Shown here: positions 1-6,363 of the stretch, one piece after another
Layout of the letters: every line of letters starts with the position of its first letter
How positions within the stretch are numbered: position 1 is the first letter of the stretch
Made by a program: the position numbers and the translations under genes
Notes under the pieces: model-generated
The model's input: the letters and a program-made list of their open reading frames with translations, nothing else
The model's database searches: none
What the model was told of the DNA's origin: nothing
Assembly: GCF_042433515.1 (NCBI RefSeq)
Contig: NZ_JBHLVH010000020.1
Span: 1 to 6,435 of the forward strand
Source of the DNA: Kytococcus schroeteri
GTDB lineage: Bacteria > Actinomycetota > Actinomycetes > Actinomycetales > Dermatophilaceae
Reading direction: 5' to 3'
DNA: 6,435 bases

Positions 1-651
1 CTCCCCGGTGAGCACCTGGTGCCCGTCGAGGGTGAGGTCCGGCTGCACCGGGGCGTGGACGGCGATGCAGGACACGACCTCGATCACACTCGCGCGGGCC
101 GGGTCGCTGCGAAGCTCGATCCAGGCACGGCCCTCCCCCTCCAGTGGTCCAGCCACGCCCCGGGAGGAGAGCTCGGCGTGGAGCTGCGCTGACAGCTCCT
201 CCAGACGCCCCATGCACTCCGCGGCCGACGCCTCCCCCTCCACGTCATCGGACACCGCCCTGAGGTCGAGGGACACGGCGACACCAGCCCAGCGCTGTGC
301 CGCACGGTCGCGGGTCTGCACCACGCTCGCATCGGTGCTCTGCCACCGCTGGACCTCACCCAGCGCCCAGTCCTCGAGCTCCCGCTGAACGGCCAGCTCG
401 GCCCGTCGCCGGGCGATCAACCCATCGGTCTCGTGTGGATGGGTGAGGGCCTTCCTCATCTCATCGACCCCCATGCCGGAGGCACGCAGCACCCGGAGCA
501 GGGTGGCCTCACGCAACTGCGATCCCCGGTAGGTGCGGTAGCCGTTGAACGGGTCGACCTCTGCGGCCGGGAGCAGACCGATCTCGTCGTAGTACCGGAG
601 GGTCTTCACGCTCAACCCGGTGCTGTAGGCGAACTGGCCGATGCTCATCAT
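1..651 (-). CDS. MerR-family transcriptional regulator with GyrI-like effector domain (partial, C-terminus off the left edge)
   Basis: A one-component regulator; 217 codons are visible and the gene runs off the window. Residues 3-72 form a MerR winged helix-turn-helix: SIGQFAYSTGLSVKTLRYYD at 3-22, then EIGLLP and the wing residues NGYRTY at 36-41. A helical linker follows at about 80-105 (RRRAELAVQRELEDWAL). From about residue 118 the sequence resembles the GyrI-like ligand domain of the BmrR/BltR type (TRDRAAQRWAGVAV, later GVAGPLEGEGRAWIEL and VIEVVSCIAV). Such proteins usually bind lipophilic or drug-like ligands and activate an exporter or their own gene, but the target here is not visible. 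There are two tandem ATGs at 651 and 648. The first is preferred because AGAAGGAG lies 6 bases upstream of it. The gene lies 127 bases downstream of ychF on the same strand. Codon choice is softer than in ychF (several TTG, CTT and GAT codons), which may hint at later acquisition. Family is confident; ligand unknown. Confidence 0.92.
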   Translation of the reverse strand, partial: MMSIGQFAYSTGLSVKTLRYYDEIGLLPAAEVDPFNGYRTYRGSQLREATLLRVLRASGMGVDEMRKALTHPHETDGLIARRRAELAVQRELEDWALGEVQRWQSTDASVVQTRDRAAQRWAGVAVSLDLRAVSDDVEGEASAAECMGRLEELSAQLHAELSSRGVAGPLEGEGRAWIELRSDPARASVIEVVSCIAVHAPVQPDLTLDGHQVLTGE

Positions 652-673
652 GGCGGACTCCTTCTGTCACGTC

Positions 674-689
674 GTCAGCTCCTGCTGAC
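674..689. promoter_or_regulatory. Candidate operator dyad upstream of merR
   Basis: A perfect 6-bp inverted repeat, GTCAGC-TCCT-GCTGAC, lies 23 bases upstream of the merR start. It is nested inside a second pair of arms, CGTCGT (670-675) and ACGACG (693-698). A TTGACC box on the minus strand (721-726) has a poor -10 candidate CACCGT (696-701) 19 bases downstream, the long spacing MerR proteins favour. On that reading the dyad sits at about +1 to +16. The dyad is seen directly; an operator role for the adjacent MerR protein is inference. Confidence 0.4.
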
Positions 690-756
690 ATCACGACGGT
701 GAGGCATCCAGCGACGGGAGGGTCAACTGCGCCGGCGCACCGCCAGGGGCCACGCT

Positions 757-771
757 CCGCCTGACGGGCGG
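757..771 (-). terminator. Weak hairpin after ychF
   Basis: CCGCC-TGACG-GGCGG can fold into a 5-bp GC stem with a 5-base loop, 7 bases beyond the ychF stop codon. No T-tract follows on the minus strand, so it is at best a weak or Rho-assisted terminator. Readthrough from ychF into merR stays possible. Confidence 0.25.
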
Positions 772-778
772 TCGAGGA

Positions 779-1864
779 TCAGACGTTGAAGCGGAACTCC
801 ACCACGTCACCGTCGGCCATGACGTAGTCCTTGCCCTCCATGCGGACGCGGCCGGCCTCCTTGGCGGCGTTCATCGAACCGTACTGGTCGAGATCCTCGA
901 AGGACACGACCTCGGCCTTGATGAAGCCCTTCTCGAAGTCCGTGTGGATCACACCGGCGGCCTGCGGGGCGGTCCAGCCCTGGTGGATCGTCCACGCACG
1001 GGCCTCCTTGGGCCCGGCCGTCAGGTAGGTCTGCAGGCCCAGGGTGTTGAAGCCCTTGCGTGCCAGCTGGTGCAGGCCCGGCTCGTCGATGCCGACGCTC
1101 TCCAGCAGCTCGGCCGCCTCCTCGGCGTCGAGCTCGGCCAGCTCGGACTCCAGCTGCGCGTTGAGGAAGATCGCGTCGGCCGGGGCCACCAGCTCGGACA
1201 TGCGGCTGCGGAAGTCCTCGTCGGTCACCTGGTTCTCGTCCACGTTGAACACGTAGATGAACGGCTTGGTGGTGAGCAGGCCCAGCTGGGCGGCCAGGTC
1301 CATGTCCACGCCTGCGGCGGCCCCCTTGGCGAAGAGCGTGTCGCCGCCCTCCAGCACCTTCTGGGCGGCCAGGGCGGTGTCGAGGACCTCCTTGTCGGTC
1401 TTCTTGCCCTTGACCTCCTTCTCCAGGCGCGGGATCGCGTTCTCCAGCGTCTGCAGGTCGGCCAGCACCAGCTCGGTGTTGATGGTCTCCAGGTCACCGG
1501 AGGGGTCCACGCGGCCGTCCACGTGGTGCACGTCGTCGTCCTCGAAGGCGCGGACCACCTGGCAGATGGCGTCGGCCTCGCGGATGTTGGCGAGGAACTT
1601 GTTGCCCAGGCCCTCACCCTCGGAGGCGCCGCGCACGATGCCGGCGATGTCGACGAAGCTCACCGTGGCCGGCAGGATGCGGGCCGATCCGAAGATCTCG
1701 GCGAGGCGCTCCAGACGCTCGTCCGGCAGCGGGACCACGCCCACGTTCGGCTCGATCGTCGCGAACGGGTAGTTCGCGGCGAGCACGTTGTTCTTGGTCA
1801 GCGCGTTGAACATGGTCGACTTGCCGACGTTGGGGAGACCGACGATTCCGATGGTGAGTGCCAC
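779..1864 (-). CDS. ychF: YchF/OLA1-type redox-regulated P-loop ATPase
   Basis: A universally conserved Obg-family cytosolic protein that hydrolyses ATP in preference to GTP and associates with ribosomes; in other species it affects translation and stress tolerance. It has 361 residues (E. coli about 363). The P-loop GLPNVGKST is at 9-17, the switch motif DIAG at 72-75, and a base-recognition motif NVDE at 207-210. NVDE replaces the NKxD of GTPases and is the YchF/OLA1 signature. An insert rich in helices spans about 120-195. The C-terminal TGS domain runs from about 275 to 361 and holds the hallmark LQTYLTAG, AWTI, TAPQAAGVIHTDFEKGFI, KEAGRVRMEGKDY and DGDV...FNV stretches. The start chosen is the GTG at 1864, read V-ALTIGIVG, because family proteins begin here. 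The open frame continues to 2092 but that part overlaps the divergent rmuC start and resembles nothing. No Shine-Dalgarno sequence precedes the GTG; a TAGACT box 8 bases upstream suggests a leaderless mRNA. Confidence 0.97.
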   Translation of the reverse strand: MALTIGIVGLPNVGKSTMFNALTKNNVLAANYPFATIEPNVGVVPLPDERLERLAEIFGSARILPATVSFVDIAGIVRGASEGEGLGNKFLANIREADAICQVVRAFEDDDVHHVDGRVDPSGDLETINTELVLADLQTLENAIPRLEKEVKGKKTDKEVLDTALAAQKVLEGGDTLFAKGAAAGVDMDLAAQLGLLTTKPFIYVFNVDENQVTDEDFRSRMSELVAPADAIFLNAQLESELAELDAEEAAELLESVGIDEPGLHQLARKGFNTLGLQTYLTAGPKEARAWTIHQGWTAPQAAGVIHTDFEKGFIKAEVVSFEDLDQYGSMNAAKEAGRVRMEGKDYVMADGDVVEFRFNV

Positions 1865-1872
1865 GGGCGCGG

Positions 1873-1878
1873 AGTCTA
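1873..1878 (-). promoter_or_regulatory. Putative -10 box of a leaderless ychF promoter
   Basis: TAGACT on the minus strand fits the actinobacterial TANNNT -10 pattern. It ends 8 bases before the GTG start of ychF, so transcription would begin at or within a base or two of the start codon. No purine-rich ribosome binding site lies between them. No convincing -35 box is seen in the very GC-rich sequence further upstream. Confidence 0.5.
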
Positions 1879-1976
1879 CGCGAGCGACCCCGGCGGCCGG
1901 CCCGGCACGCTGCCCCCGGTGGCGCCCCCGACGAGGGCCCGCGAGGTTGTCGGAGCCGGGTGGCAGGGTGCGCGCC

Positions 1977-3221
1977 ATGGACTCCGCCACCACCTCCGGC
2001 CTCTCCCCCTGGCTCGCCGCGCTGCTGGCCGCACTCGCCCTCGTGGTGGGCGTGGCACTCGGTTGGGCGGCAGCGCGGTCACGCGGCGGCACGGAGCTCG
2101 CCCTCGCCCGTCAGCGCGCCGGCTCGATGGCGGAGCGCGCCGACCGCGCCGAGGCCGAGGCCGAGCGGGCACGCGCCCAGGCCGACGAGCTGCAGACCGA
2201 GGCGCGCCGCCGCGCCCTCGCCGAGCGCGACACCGCCACCACCCTGGGCCCCCTGCGGGCCTCGCTCGAGCGGGTGGAGAAGCAGGTCACCGCCCTGGAG
2301 CGCGACCGCGTGGAGCAGTTCGGCGAGCTCGGCGAGCGTCTGCTGCAGGTGGCGGCCTCCACCGAGCGGCTCGACGCCTCGACCACCTCGCTCGCCGGCT
2401 CGCTGGCGGCCAGCGGCGTGCGCGGCACCTGGGGCGAGACGCAGCTGCGGCGCCTGGTGGAGCACGCCGGCCTGGTGCGTCAGGTGGACTTCGACGAGCA
2501 GGTGCGCGCCACGAGCCAGCACGACAAGCAGGTGCGGCCGGACATGGTGGTGCGCCTGCCCGGGGAGCGCGTGGTGGTGCTGGACGCCAAGGCCCCGATG
2601 ACGGCCTTCCTCGCCGCGCAGGACGTGGACGACGCCGACCGACCCGAGCTGCTCGCCCGCCACGCCCGGGCACTGCGCACGCACGTGGACACCCTGGCCG
2701 GCAAGGCCTACTGGTCGGCCTTCACACGCTCACCGCAGTTCGTCGTGTGCTTCGTGCCCACCGACGCCACGCTCGCGGCCGCCCTGCAGCACGACGCCGC
2801 CCTCTTCGACGACGCGCTGCGCCGCCACGTACTGCTGGCCTCCCCCACCACCACCATGGCCCTGCTGCGCACCGTGGCCCTGGTGTGGCAGCACGAGCAG
2901 GTGGGGCAGAACGCCGAGGAGGTGCTGGCCCTGGGACGCGAGCTGCACGACCGCATCGCCACCTCCGCCGGGCACCTGCAGTCCATGGGTCGTCAGCTGA
3001 CGCGCACCGTGGAGTCCTACAACGCGCTCGTAGGCAGCTTGGAGTCACGTGTGCTGGTGAGCGCCCGCCGCTTCCACGACCTCGGCCTCACCCACGACGA
3101 CCTCGGGGGCGGCGAGGGGGTCACGGCCTCGCCGCGCCCGCTCACCGCCCCCGAGCTCACCGGGTCAGGCCCCCGGGGTGAGCGGGGGTCTGAACCCGGG
3201 CCGACCGGCGAGGCCGGCTGA
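1977..3221 (+). CDS. rmuC: RmuC-family DNA recombination protein, membrane-anchored
   Basis: A predicted PD-(D/E)xK-fold nuclease-like protein of 414 residues. In E. coli, loss of RmuC raises inversion at short inverted repeats, so the family is thought to limit rearrangements; its exact reaction is not settled. Order seen: one hydrophobic segment at about 12-33 (WLAALLAALALVVGVALGWA), an Ala/Glu/Arg-rich coiled coil at about 40-125, then the RmuC core at about 145-375. Core motifs are RGTWGETQLRRLVEHAGL (149-166), RPDMVVRLPGERVVVLDAKAP (187-207, with the presumed catalytic D203-x-K205), and SPQFVVCFVPTD (252-263), followed by SPTTTMALLRTVALVWQHEQ. The last 40 residues are low-complexity and probably disordered. 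The ATG at 1977 is chosen because it lies just before the membrane segment; only a weak GGG is 8 bases upstream. Divergent from ychF with 112 bases between starts. Its 3' end overlaps the convergent stress-protein gene by 57 bases. Confidence 0.95.
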   Translation: MDSATTSGLSPWLAALLAALALVVGVALGWAAARSRGGTELALARQRAGSMAERADRAEAEAERARAQADELQTEARRRALAERDTATTLGPLRASLERVEKQVTALERDRVEQFGELGERLLQVAASTERLDASTTSLAGSLAASGVRGTWGETQLRRLVEHAGLVRQVDFDEQVRATSQHDKQVRPDMVVRLPGERVVVLDAKAPMTAFLAAQDVDDADRPELLARHARALRTHVDTLAGKAYWSAFTRSPQFVVCFVPTDATLAAALQHDAALFDDALRRHVLLASPTTTMALLRTVALVWQHEQVGQNAEEVLALGRELHDRIATSAGHLQSMGRQLTRTVESYNALVGSLESRVLVSARRFHDLGLTHDDLGGGEGVTASPRPLTAPELTGSGPRGERGSEPGPTGEAG

Positions 3222-3725
3222 CCGCACCGCCTGCCCGCCCAGCCACCGACCGGCCTGCTCCAGGGCGCCCGGCGGCTGGCCGGAGATCGCCGGTGGCATG
3301 ACCACCACGGGGCAGCGGGCGTCGGCCAGCAGCCGCTGGGCGAAGAGCGGCTCACCGGTCATCCGGCGCGGGGCGTCGATCACCAGCAGGTCGGCGCCCT
3401 CGGCCTGGTCGAGCAGCACGCGCCGGTGACCACCGCGCACGAGGCGCACCTCGGCACCGTGGTCGGGCCCCAGCACCTCGGCCACGTCGGCCTCCAGCGC
3501 CAGCTGGGCCCGGGCCAGCACCTGCTCCTCGTTGGAGCCCACCCGGGCGGCCACCACACCGGTGGTGGTGCCGGTGGTGGTCGCGGCCGGCAGCGCGCGG
3601 ACGGCCACGAGCCGCCCGGCGTTCTGCGCGGCCTGGGCCGCTGCCCACCGCAGGGCGGTGGGTGACTTGGACGTCTCGCTGACGCCCACCACCACGGTGT
3701 ACGGGTCCTGCACCTGGTCGTCCAC
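3165..3725 (-). CDS. Universal stress protein (UspA-like), degenerate nucleotide site, extended C-terminus
   Basis: Single Usp domain over about residues 9-144, total 186 residues (typical single-domain members 140-160). Seen: the first strand YTVVVGV with SPTALRWAAAQAA (9-33), and the final strand ADARCPVVVMP (134-144). The family's ATP-binding G-x2-G-x9-G(S/T) stretch, expected after LLVI, reads DAPRRMTGEPLFAQRLL and lacks those glycines. The aspartate usual after the first strand (VGVD) is serine (VGVS). It therefore probably does not bind ATP in the usual way. A Thr/Gly linker TTTGTTTG (49-56) comes from a 12-base tandem repeat. Residues 145-186 form a Pro/Gly/Arg-rich tail of unknown role. 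The GTG at 3725 is chosen because GAGGAG lies 5 bases upstream; a GTG at 3740 in the same frame would lie before that site and overlap the transporter. It follows the transporter after 11 bases, so the two are almost surely cotranscribed. A link to transporter control is inference. Confidence 0.87.
   Translation of the reverse strand: MDDQVQDPYTVVVGVSETSKSPTALRWAAAQAAQNAGRLVAVRALPAATTTGTTTGVVAARVGSNEEQVLARAQLALEADVAEVLGPDHGAEVRLVRGGHRRVLLDQAEGADLLVIDAPRRMTGEPLFAQRLLADARCPVVVMPPAISGQPPGALEQAGRWLGGQAVRSAGLAGRPGFRPPLTPGA
3559..3582. repeat. 12-bp tandem repeat within the stress-protein gene
   Basis: Two adjacent copies, CCGGTGGTGGTG then CCGGTGGTGGTC, differ at one base. Read on the minus strand they give the Thr/Gly linker of the Usp-like protein. 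The unit is a multiple of three, so copy-number change would keep the frame. Confidence 0.8.
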
Positions 3726-3730
3726 GGCGT

Positions 3731-3736
3731 CTCCTC
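3731..3736 (-). promoter_or_regulatory. Ribosome binding site deciding the stress-protein start
   Basis: GAGGAG on the minus strand lies between the transporter stop codon (3737-3739) and the GTG at 3725, with 5 bases of spacing. It rules against the in-frame GTG at 3740, which is upstream of it. Confidence 0.75.
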
Positions 3737-5212
3737 TCACACCGGCAGCTTGACGGTCTCGTTGCCGTGCTCGTCGAAGCTCGAGAGCGGCGGGGCGATC
3801 TCCTCCAGGGACTTGCCCTCGGCGTCCACACCCCAGACGGCGGCCACCAGGGCACCCAGGGCCATGACGGCCGACCCGATGAGGTAGCCGTAGAACATCG
3901 GCGCACGGTCGGTGCCGTCACCGATCAGCCAGCCGTAGAACACCGGACCGGTGGCCCCGCAGACCTGCGCGATGGCGAAGAAGTACGAGATCGCCTGACC
4001 GCGCACCTCCATCGGGAAGATCTCCGAGACGGTGAGATAACCCGCCGAGGCACCGGCCGAGGCGAAGAAGAACGCCACGCACCAGAAGACGGTGTGCGTG
4101 GTGGCCGTGAGCGCCCCGGCGTTGAACAGGAAGGCCGAGACGGTCAGCACGCTCGCGGCCAGGAAGTAGCAGCCACCGATCATCTTGCGGCGCCCGACGG
4201 TGTCGAACAACGGTCCCAGCAGGAGCGGGCCGAGCAGGTTGCCCAGCGCGAACGGGAAGAAGTACAGCGCCGCACTGGAGGCGGTCTCCCCGTAGAAGTT
4301 CTGCAGCACCAGCGAGTACGTGAAGAAGATGGCGTTGTAGAGGAAGCTCTGCGTGATCATCAGCGTGGCGCCCAGCACGGTGCGCGTCGGGTAGAGCTGG
4401 AAGAACACGTAGGCCAGCTGCCGCGGGGTGAGCCCCTCGCGGGCCTTGATCCACATGCCGTCGCGCTTCTCGTCCAGCTGCGGCAGCGTCTTGCCCTCGG
4501 CGCGGGCGGTCTCCTCGATGCCCGAGACGACCTCCTCGGCCTCCTGCTGCCTGCCGTGGGTCACCATCCAGCGCGGCGACTCCGGGATGTGACGGCGCAG
4601 GTAGATGATCGACAGACCCAGCACCGGGCCCACGAGGAAGGCGATGCGCCAGCCGATGTTCTCCCCGAGGTAGTCCGGGTTGAGCAGGTAGTAGCTGGCG
4701 AAGGCGCCGATGCCGGCACCCAGCCAGTAGGTGCCGTTGATGGCCAGGTCCACGCGCCCGCGGTAGCGGCCAGGGATGAGCTCGTCGACGGCCGAGTTCA
4801 CCGCCGAGTACTCACCACCGATGCCCATGCCTGCCACGAAGCGCAGGGCCAGAAAGACCCACATGTTGGGCGAGAAGGCCGCCAGCCCGGAGGCCGCGAG
4901 GTAGACGAACAGCGTGGTGGTGAACATCTTCTTGCGGCCCCACGAGTCCGTGAGCCGGCCGAAGAAGAGGGCACCGACCACCTCGCCCACGAGGTACACG
5001 GTGCCCGCCATGCCCACCTGCGCGGGCGACATGTGCAAGGACTTCTCGAAGCCCCCGGCGGCCACCATCTGGATCTCGAGGCCGTCGAGGATCCACGCGG
5101 TACCGAGGCCGAAGATCACCATCCAGTGGAAGCGGGTCCACGGCATGTCGTGCATGCGCGCCGGGATGAGACTCCGGATGGGCTTGTCGTCCGGGGCGAC
5201 GGCTGTGCTCAC
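3737..5212 (-). CDS. Major facilitator superfamily transporter, sugar-porter-like metabolite:H+ symporter
   Basis: A 491-residue inner-membrane carrier with about 12 predicted helices. Helix 1 is at about 31-52 (MVIFGLGTAWILDGLEIQMV, with D43 and E46 in the membrane). The loop 2-3 signature is GRLTDSWGRKK (85-95). Helix 4 carries RFVAGMGIGGEY (124-135). PESPRW (210-215) starts the central cytoplasmic loop, which runs to about 275 and is rich in Glu and Lys. The second half has FDTVGRRK (336-343) and SEIFPMEVRG (396-405). PESPRW and the xEIFPxxxRG box are marks of the sugar-porter and related metabolite-symporter branches. Bacterial relatives carry sugars or organic/aromatic acids; the substrate cannot be told from the sequence. 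The GTG at 5212 is preferred because AGGAGG lies 5 bases upstream; a GTG at 5218 in the same frame overlaps that site. It is the first gene of a likely two-gene operon with the Usp-like gene. A hydrophilic tail from 461 ends in LPV. Confidence 0.93.
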   Translation of the reverse strand: MSTAVAPDDKPIRSLIPARMHDMPWTRFHWMVIFGLGTAWILDGLEIQMVAAGGFEKSLHMSPAQVGMAGTVYLVGEVVGALFFGRLTDSWGRKKMFTTTLFVYLAASGLAAFSPNMWVFLALRFVAGMGIGGEYSAVNSAVDELIPGRYRGRVDLAINGTYWLGAGIGAFASYYLLNPDYLGENIGWRIAFLVGPVLGLSIIYLRRHIPESPRWMVTHGRQQEAEEVVSGIEETARAEGKTLPQLDEKRDGMWIKAREGLTPRQLAYVFFQLYPTRTVLGATLMITQSFLYNAIFFTYSLVLQNFYGETASSAALYFFPFALGNLLGPLLLGPLFDTVGRRKMIGGCYFLAASVLTVSAFLFNAGALTATTHTVFWCVAFFFASAGASAGYLTVSEIFPMEVRGQAISYFFAIAQVCGATGPVFYGWLIGDGTDRAPMFYGYLIGSAVMALGALVAAVWGVDAEGKSLEEIAPPLSSFDEHGNETVKLPV

Positions 5213-5217
5213 GGGCA

Positions 5218-5265
5218 CCTCCTGAGGGGTCGTGCCGGACGCGCTCGCCCGGCCTGTCCCTCAGG
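5218..5265 (-). promoter_or_regulatory. Transporter leader: strong ribosome binding site within an 8-bp inverted repeat
   Basis: AGGAGG (5218-5223) is the ribosome binding site of the transporter. Perfect arms CCTGAGGG (5221-5228) and CCCTCAGG (5258-5265) are 29 bases apart, and the proximal arm shares three bases with the ribosome binding site. Just upstream of the distal arm is TAGTGT (5266-5271, minus strand), a possible -10 box. If that box is used, the transcript would start inside the distal arm and the repeat would act as DNA (operator) rather than as an mRNA hairpin. If the promoter is further upstream, a hairpin could mask part of the binding site. The repeat is seen; either role is inference. 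Confidence 0.4.
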
Positions 5266-5312
5266 ACACTACGCCGCACCGGGCCGGCGCGCAGGTGGTC
5301 CGCGCCCCTGGA

Positions 5313-5329
5313 GCGGGATCGGCTCCCGC
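5313..5329 (-). terminator. Candidate terminator hairpin after ispH
   Basis: GCGGGA-TCGGC-TCCCGC folds into a perfect 6-bp stem with a 5-base loop, starting 8 bases after the ispH stop codon. No T-run follows on the minus strand, which is common for actinobacterial hairpins but weakens the call. It would separate ispH from the transporter operon. Confidence 0.45.
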
Positions 5330-5337
5330 GCCGTCGC

Positions 5338-6357
5338 TCAGGGCAGCGCGCCGGCGTCGTGCCGGATCTCGGTGGAGGTGTCGTCCATGCCCCGGGCGCG
5401 CAGGTCGCGGCGCAGGTCGCCGGGCAGCTGGAAGAGCATCTTCTCCTCGGCCGCGGTCACCACCTGCACGTCGGCGTACCCCCGCGCGGCGAGGTCGTCG
5501 AGCAGCTCGCGCACGAGGATCTCCGGCACCGAGGCACCGGAGGAGACGCCCACGGACTCCACGCCCTCGAACCACTCGTCCTGCACCTCGGCGGCGTAGT
5601 CCACGAGGTAGCCGTCGCGGGCACCGTGCTCCAGGGCCACCTCCACCAGGCGGCGGGAGTTCGAGGAGTTGCGCGAGCCCACCACGAGCATGAGGTCCAG
5701 GTCCGGCGCCATCTGCTTGACGGCGAGCTGCCGGTTCTGGGTGGCGTAGCAGATGTCGTCGCTCGGCGGGTCCTGCAGCGCGGGGAAGCGCTCGCGCAGC
5801 AGGCGCACGGTCTCCATCGTCTCGTCGACGCTGAGGGTGGTCTGGCTGAGCCACACCACCTTCTCCGGGTCGCGCACCTGCACGTCGGCCACCGCCTCGG
5901 GGCCGTCCACGAGCACCACGTGCTCGGGCGCCTCACCCGAGGTGCCCACCACCTCCTCGTGCCCCTCGTGGCCGATGAGGAGGATGTCGTAGTCGTCGGC
6001 AGCGAAGCGCACGGCCTCGCGGTGCACCTTGGTCACCAGCGGGCAGGTCGCGTCGATGGAGCGCAGACTGCGGGCGGCGGCCTCCTCGTGGACGACCGGG
6101 GCCACACCGTGCGCGGAGAAGATCACGGTGGCGCCCTCGGGGACCTCCTCGGTCTCCTCCACGAAGACGGCCCCGCGGCGGCGGAGGGTCTCCACCACGT
6201 GCTTGTTGTGCACGATCTCCTTGCGCACGTACACCGGGGCGCCGTAGAGCTCGAGGGCCTTCTCGACCGTCACCACAGCCCGGTCGACGCCGGCGCAGTA
6301 GCCGCGGGGGGCGGCCAGCAGGACGCGCTTGGTCTCGGGGGTCGTCTGGGTATCCAC
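5338..6357 (-). CDS. ispH: 4-hydroxy-3-methylbut-2-enyl diphosphate reductase
   Basis: Last enzyme of the MEP (non-mevalonate) isoprenoid pathway (EC 1.17.7.4). It reduces HMBPP to IPP and DMAPP with a [4Fe-4S] cluster in the cytosol, and is usually essential. It has 339 residues, close to the usual 310-340. The three cluster cysteines are C21 (APRGYCAGV), C105 (DATCPLV) and C203 (DICYATQNRQ). Substrate-site residues are present: H50 (EIVHNKHVV), H83 (FSAHGVAP), H133 and E135 (GHEGHEEVVGT), T173/T174 (SQTTLSVDET), S231-S232-N233 (GSRNSSNSRR) and S276 (SSGASVPE). No key residue is missing. The final 40 residues are charged and variable. The start is the GTG at 6357, directly before DTQTTPETKRVLLAAPRGYC. 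It has no Shine-Dalgarno sequence at usual spacing apart from a GGG overlapping the gap, and lies 6 bases behind a TAGAAT box, which suggests a leaderless mRNA. The upstream flank is an insertion sequence, on the same strand, ending 9 bases away. Confidence 0.98.
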   Translation of the reverse strand: MDTQTTPETKRVLLAAPRGYCAGVDRAVVTVEKALELYGAPVYVRKEIVHNKHVVETLRRRGAVFVEETEEVPEGATVIFSAHGVAPVVHEEAAARSLRSIDATCPLVTKVHREAVRFAADDYDILLIGHEGHEEVVGTSGEAPEHVVLVDGPEAVADVQVRDPEKVVWLSQTTLSVDETMETVRLLRERFPALQDPPSDDICYATQNRQLAVKQMAPDLDLMLVVGSRNSSNSRRLVEVALEHGARDGYLVDYAAEVQDEWFEGVESVGVSSGASVPEILVRELLDDLAARGYADVQVVTAAEEKMLFQLPGDLRRDLRARGMDDTSTEIRHDAGALP

Positions 6358-6363
6358 ACCCTG

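Noticed and set aside
8..388. Plus-strand open frame at the left edge
   Set aside because: It is antisense to the clear MerR/GyrI-like reading frame and Ser/Arg-rich without recognisable motifs.
1865..1976. A defined promoter for rmuC in the divergent gap
   Set aside because: TTGTCG at 1947-1952 resembles a -35 box but no -10-like sequence follows at 16-19 bases before the ATG.
1865..2092. Extension of ychF by 76 residues upstream of the GTG at 1864
   Set aside because: All YchF proteins start right before the P-loop; the extension is low-complexity and would overlap the divergent rmuC start.
944..3181. A very long plus-strand open frame (about 745 codons) antisense to ychF and then out of frame with rmuC
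   Set aside because: It spans two well-recognised genes, has Gly/Arg/Ala/His-rich composition and no family resemblance. Long shadow frames are expected at this GC content.
3186..3217. Bidirectional terminator between rmuC and the Usp-like gene
   Set aside because: Only short 4-5 bp GC stems (GGGT/ACCC and CCGGC/GCCGG) with no T-tracts; such stems are common by chance in this composition.
3726..3740. Earlier GTG start at 3740 for the Usp-like gene
   Set aside because: It overlaps the transporter stop and lies upstream of the GAGGAG ribosome binding site, which is 5 bases from the GTG at 3725.
3767..5599. A plus-strand open frame of about 610 codons antisense to the transporter and part of ispH
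   Set aside because: Composition is dominated by Arg, Gly, Glu and His with no domain; it mirrors codon bias of the true genes on the other strand.
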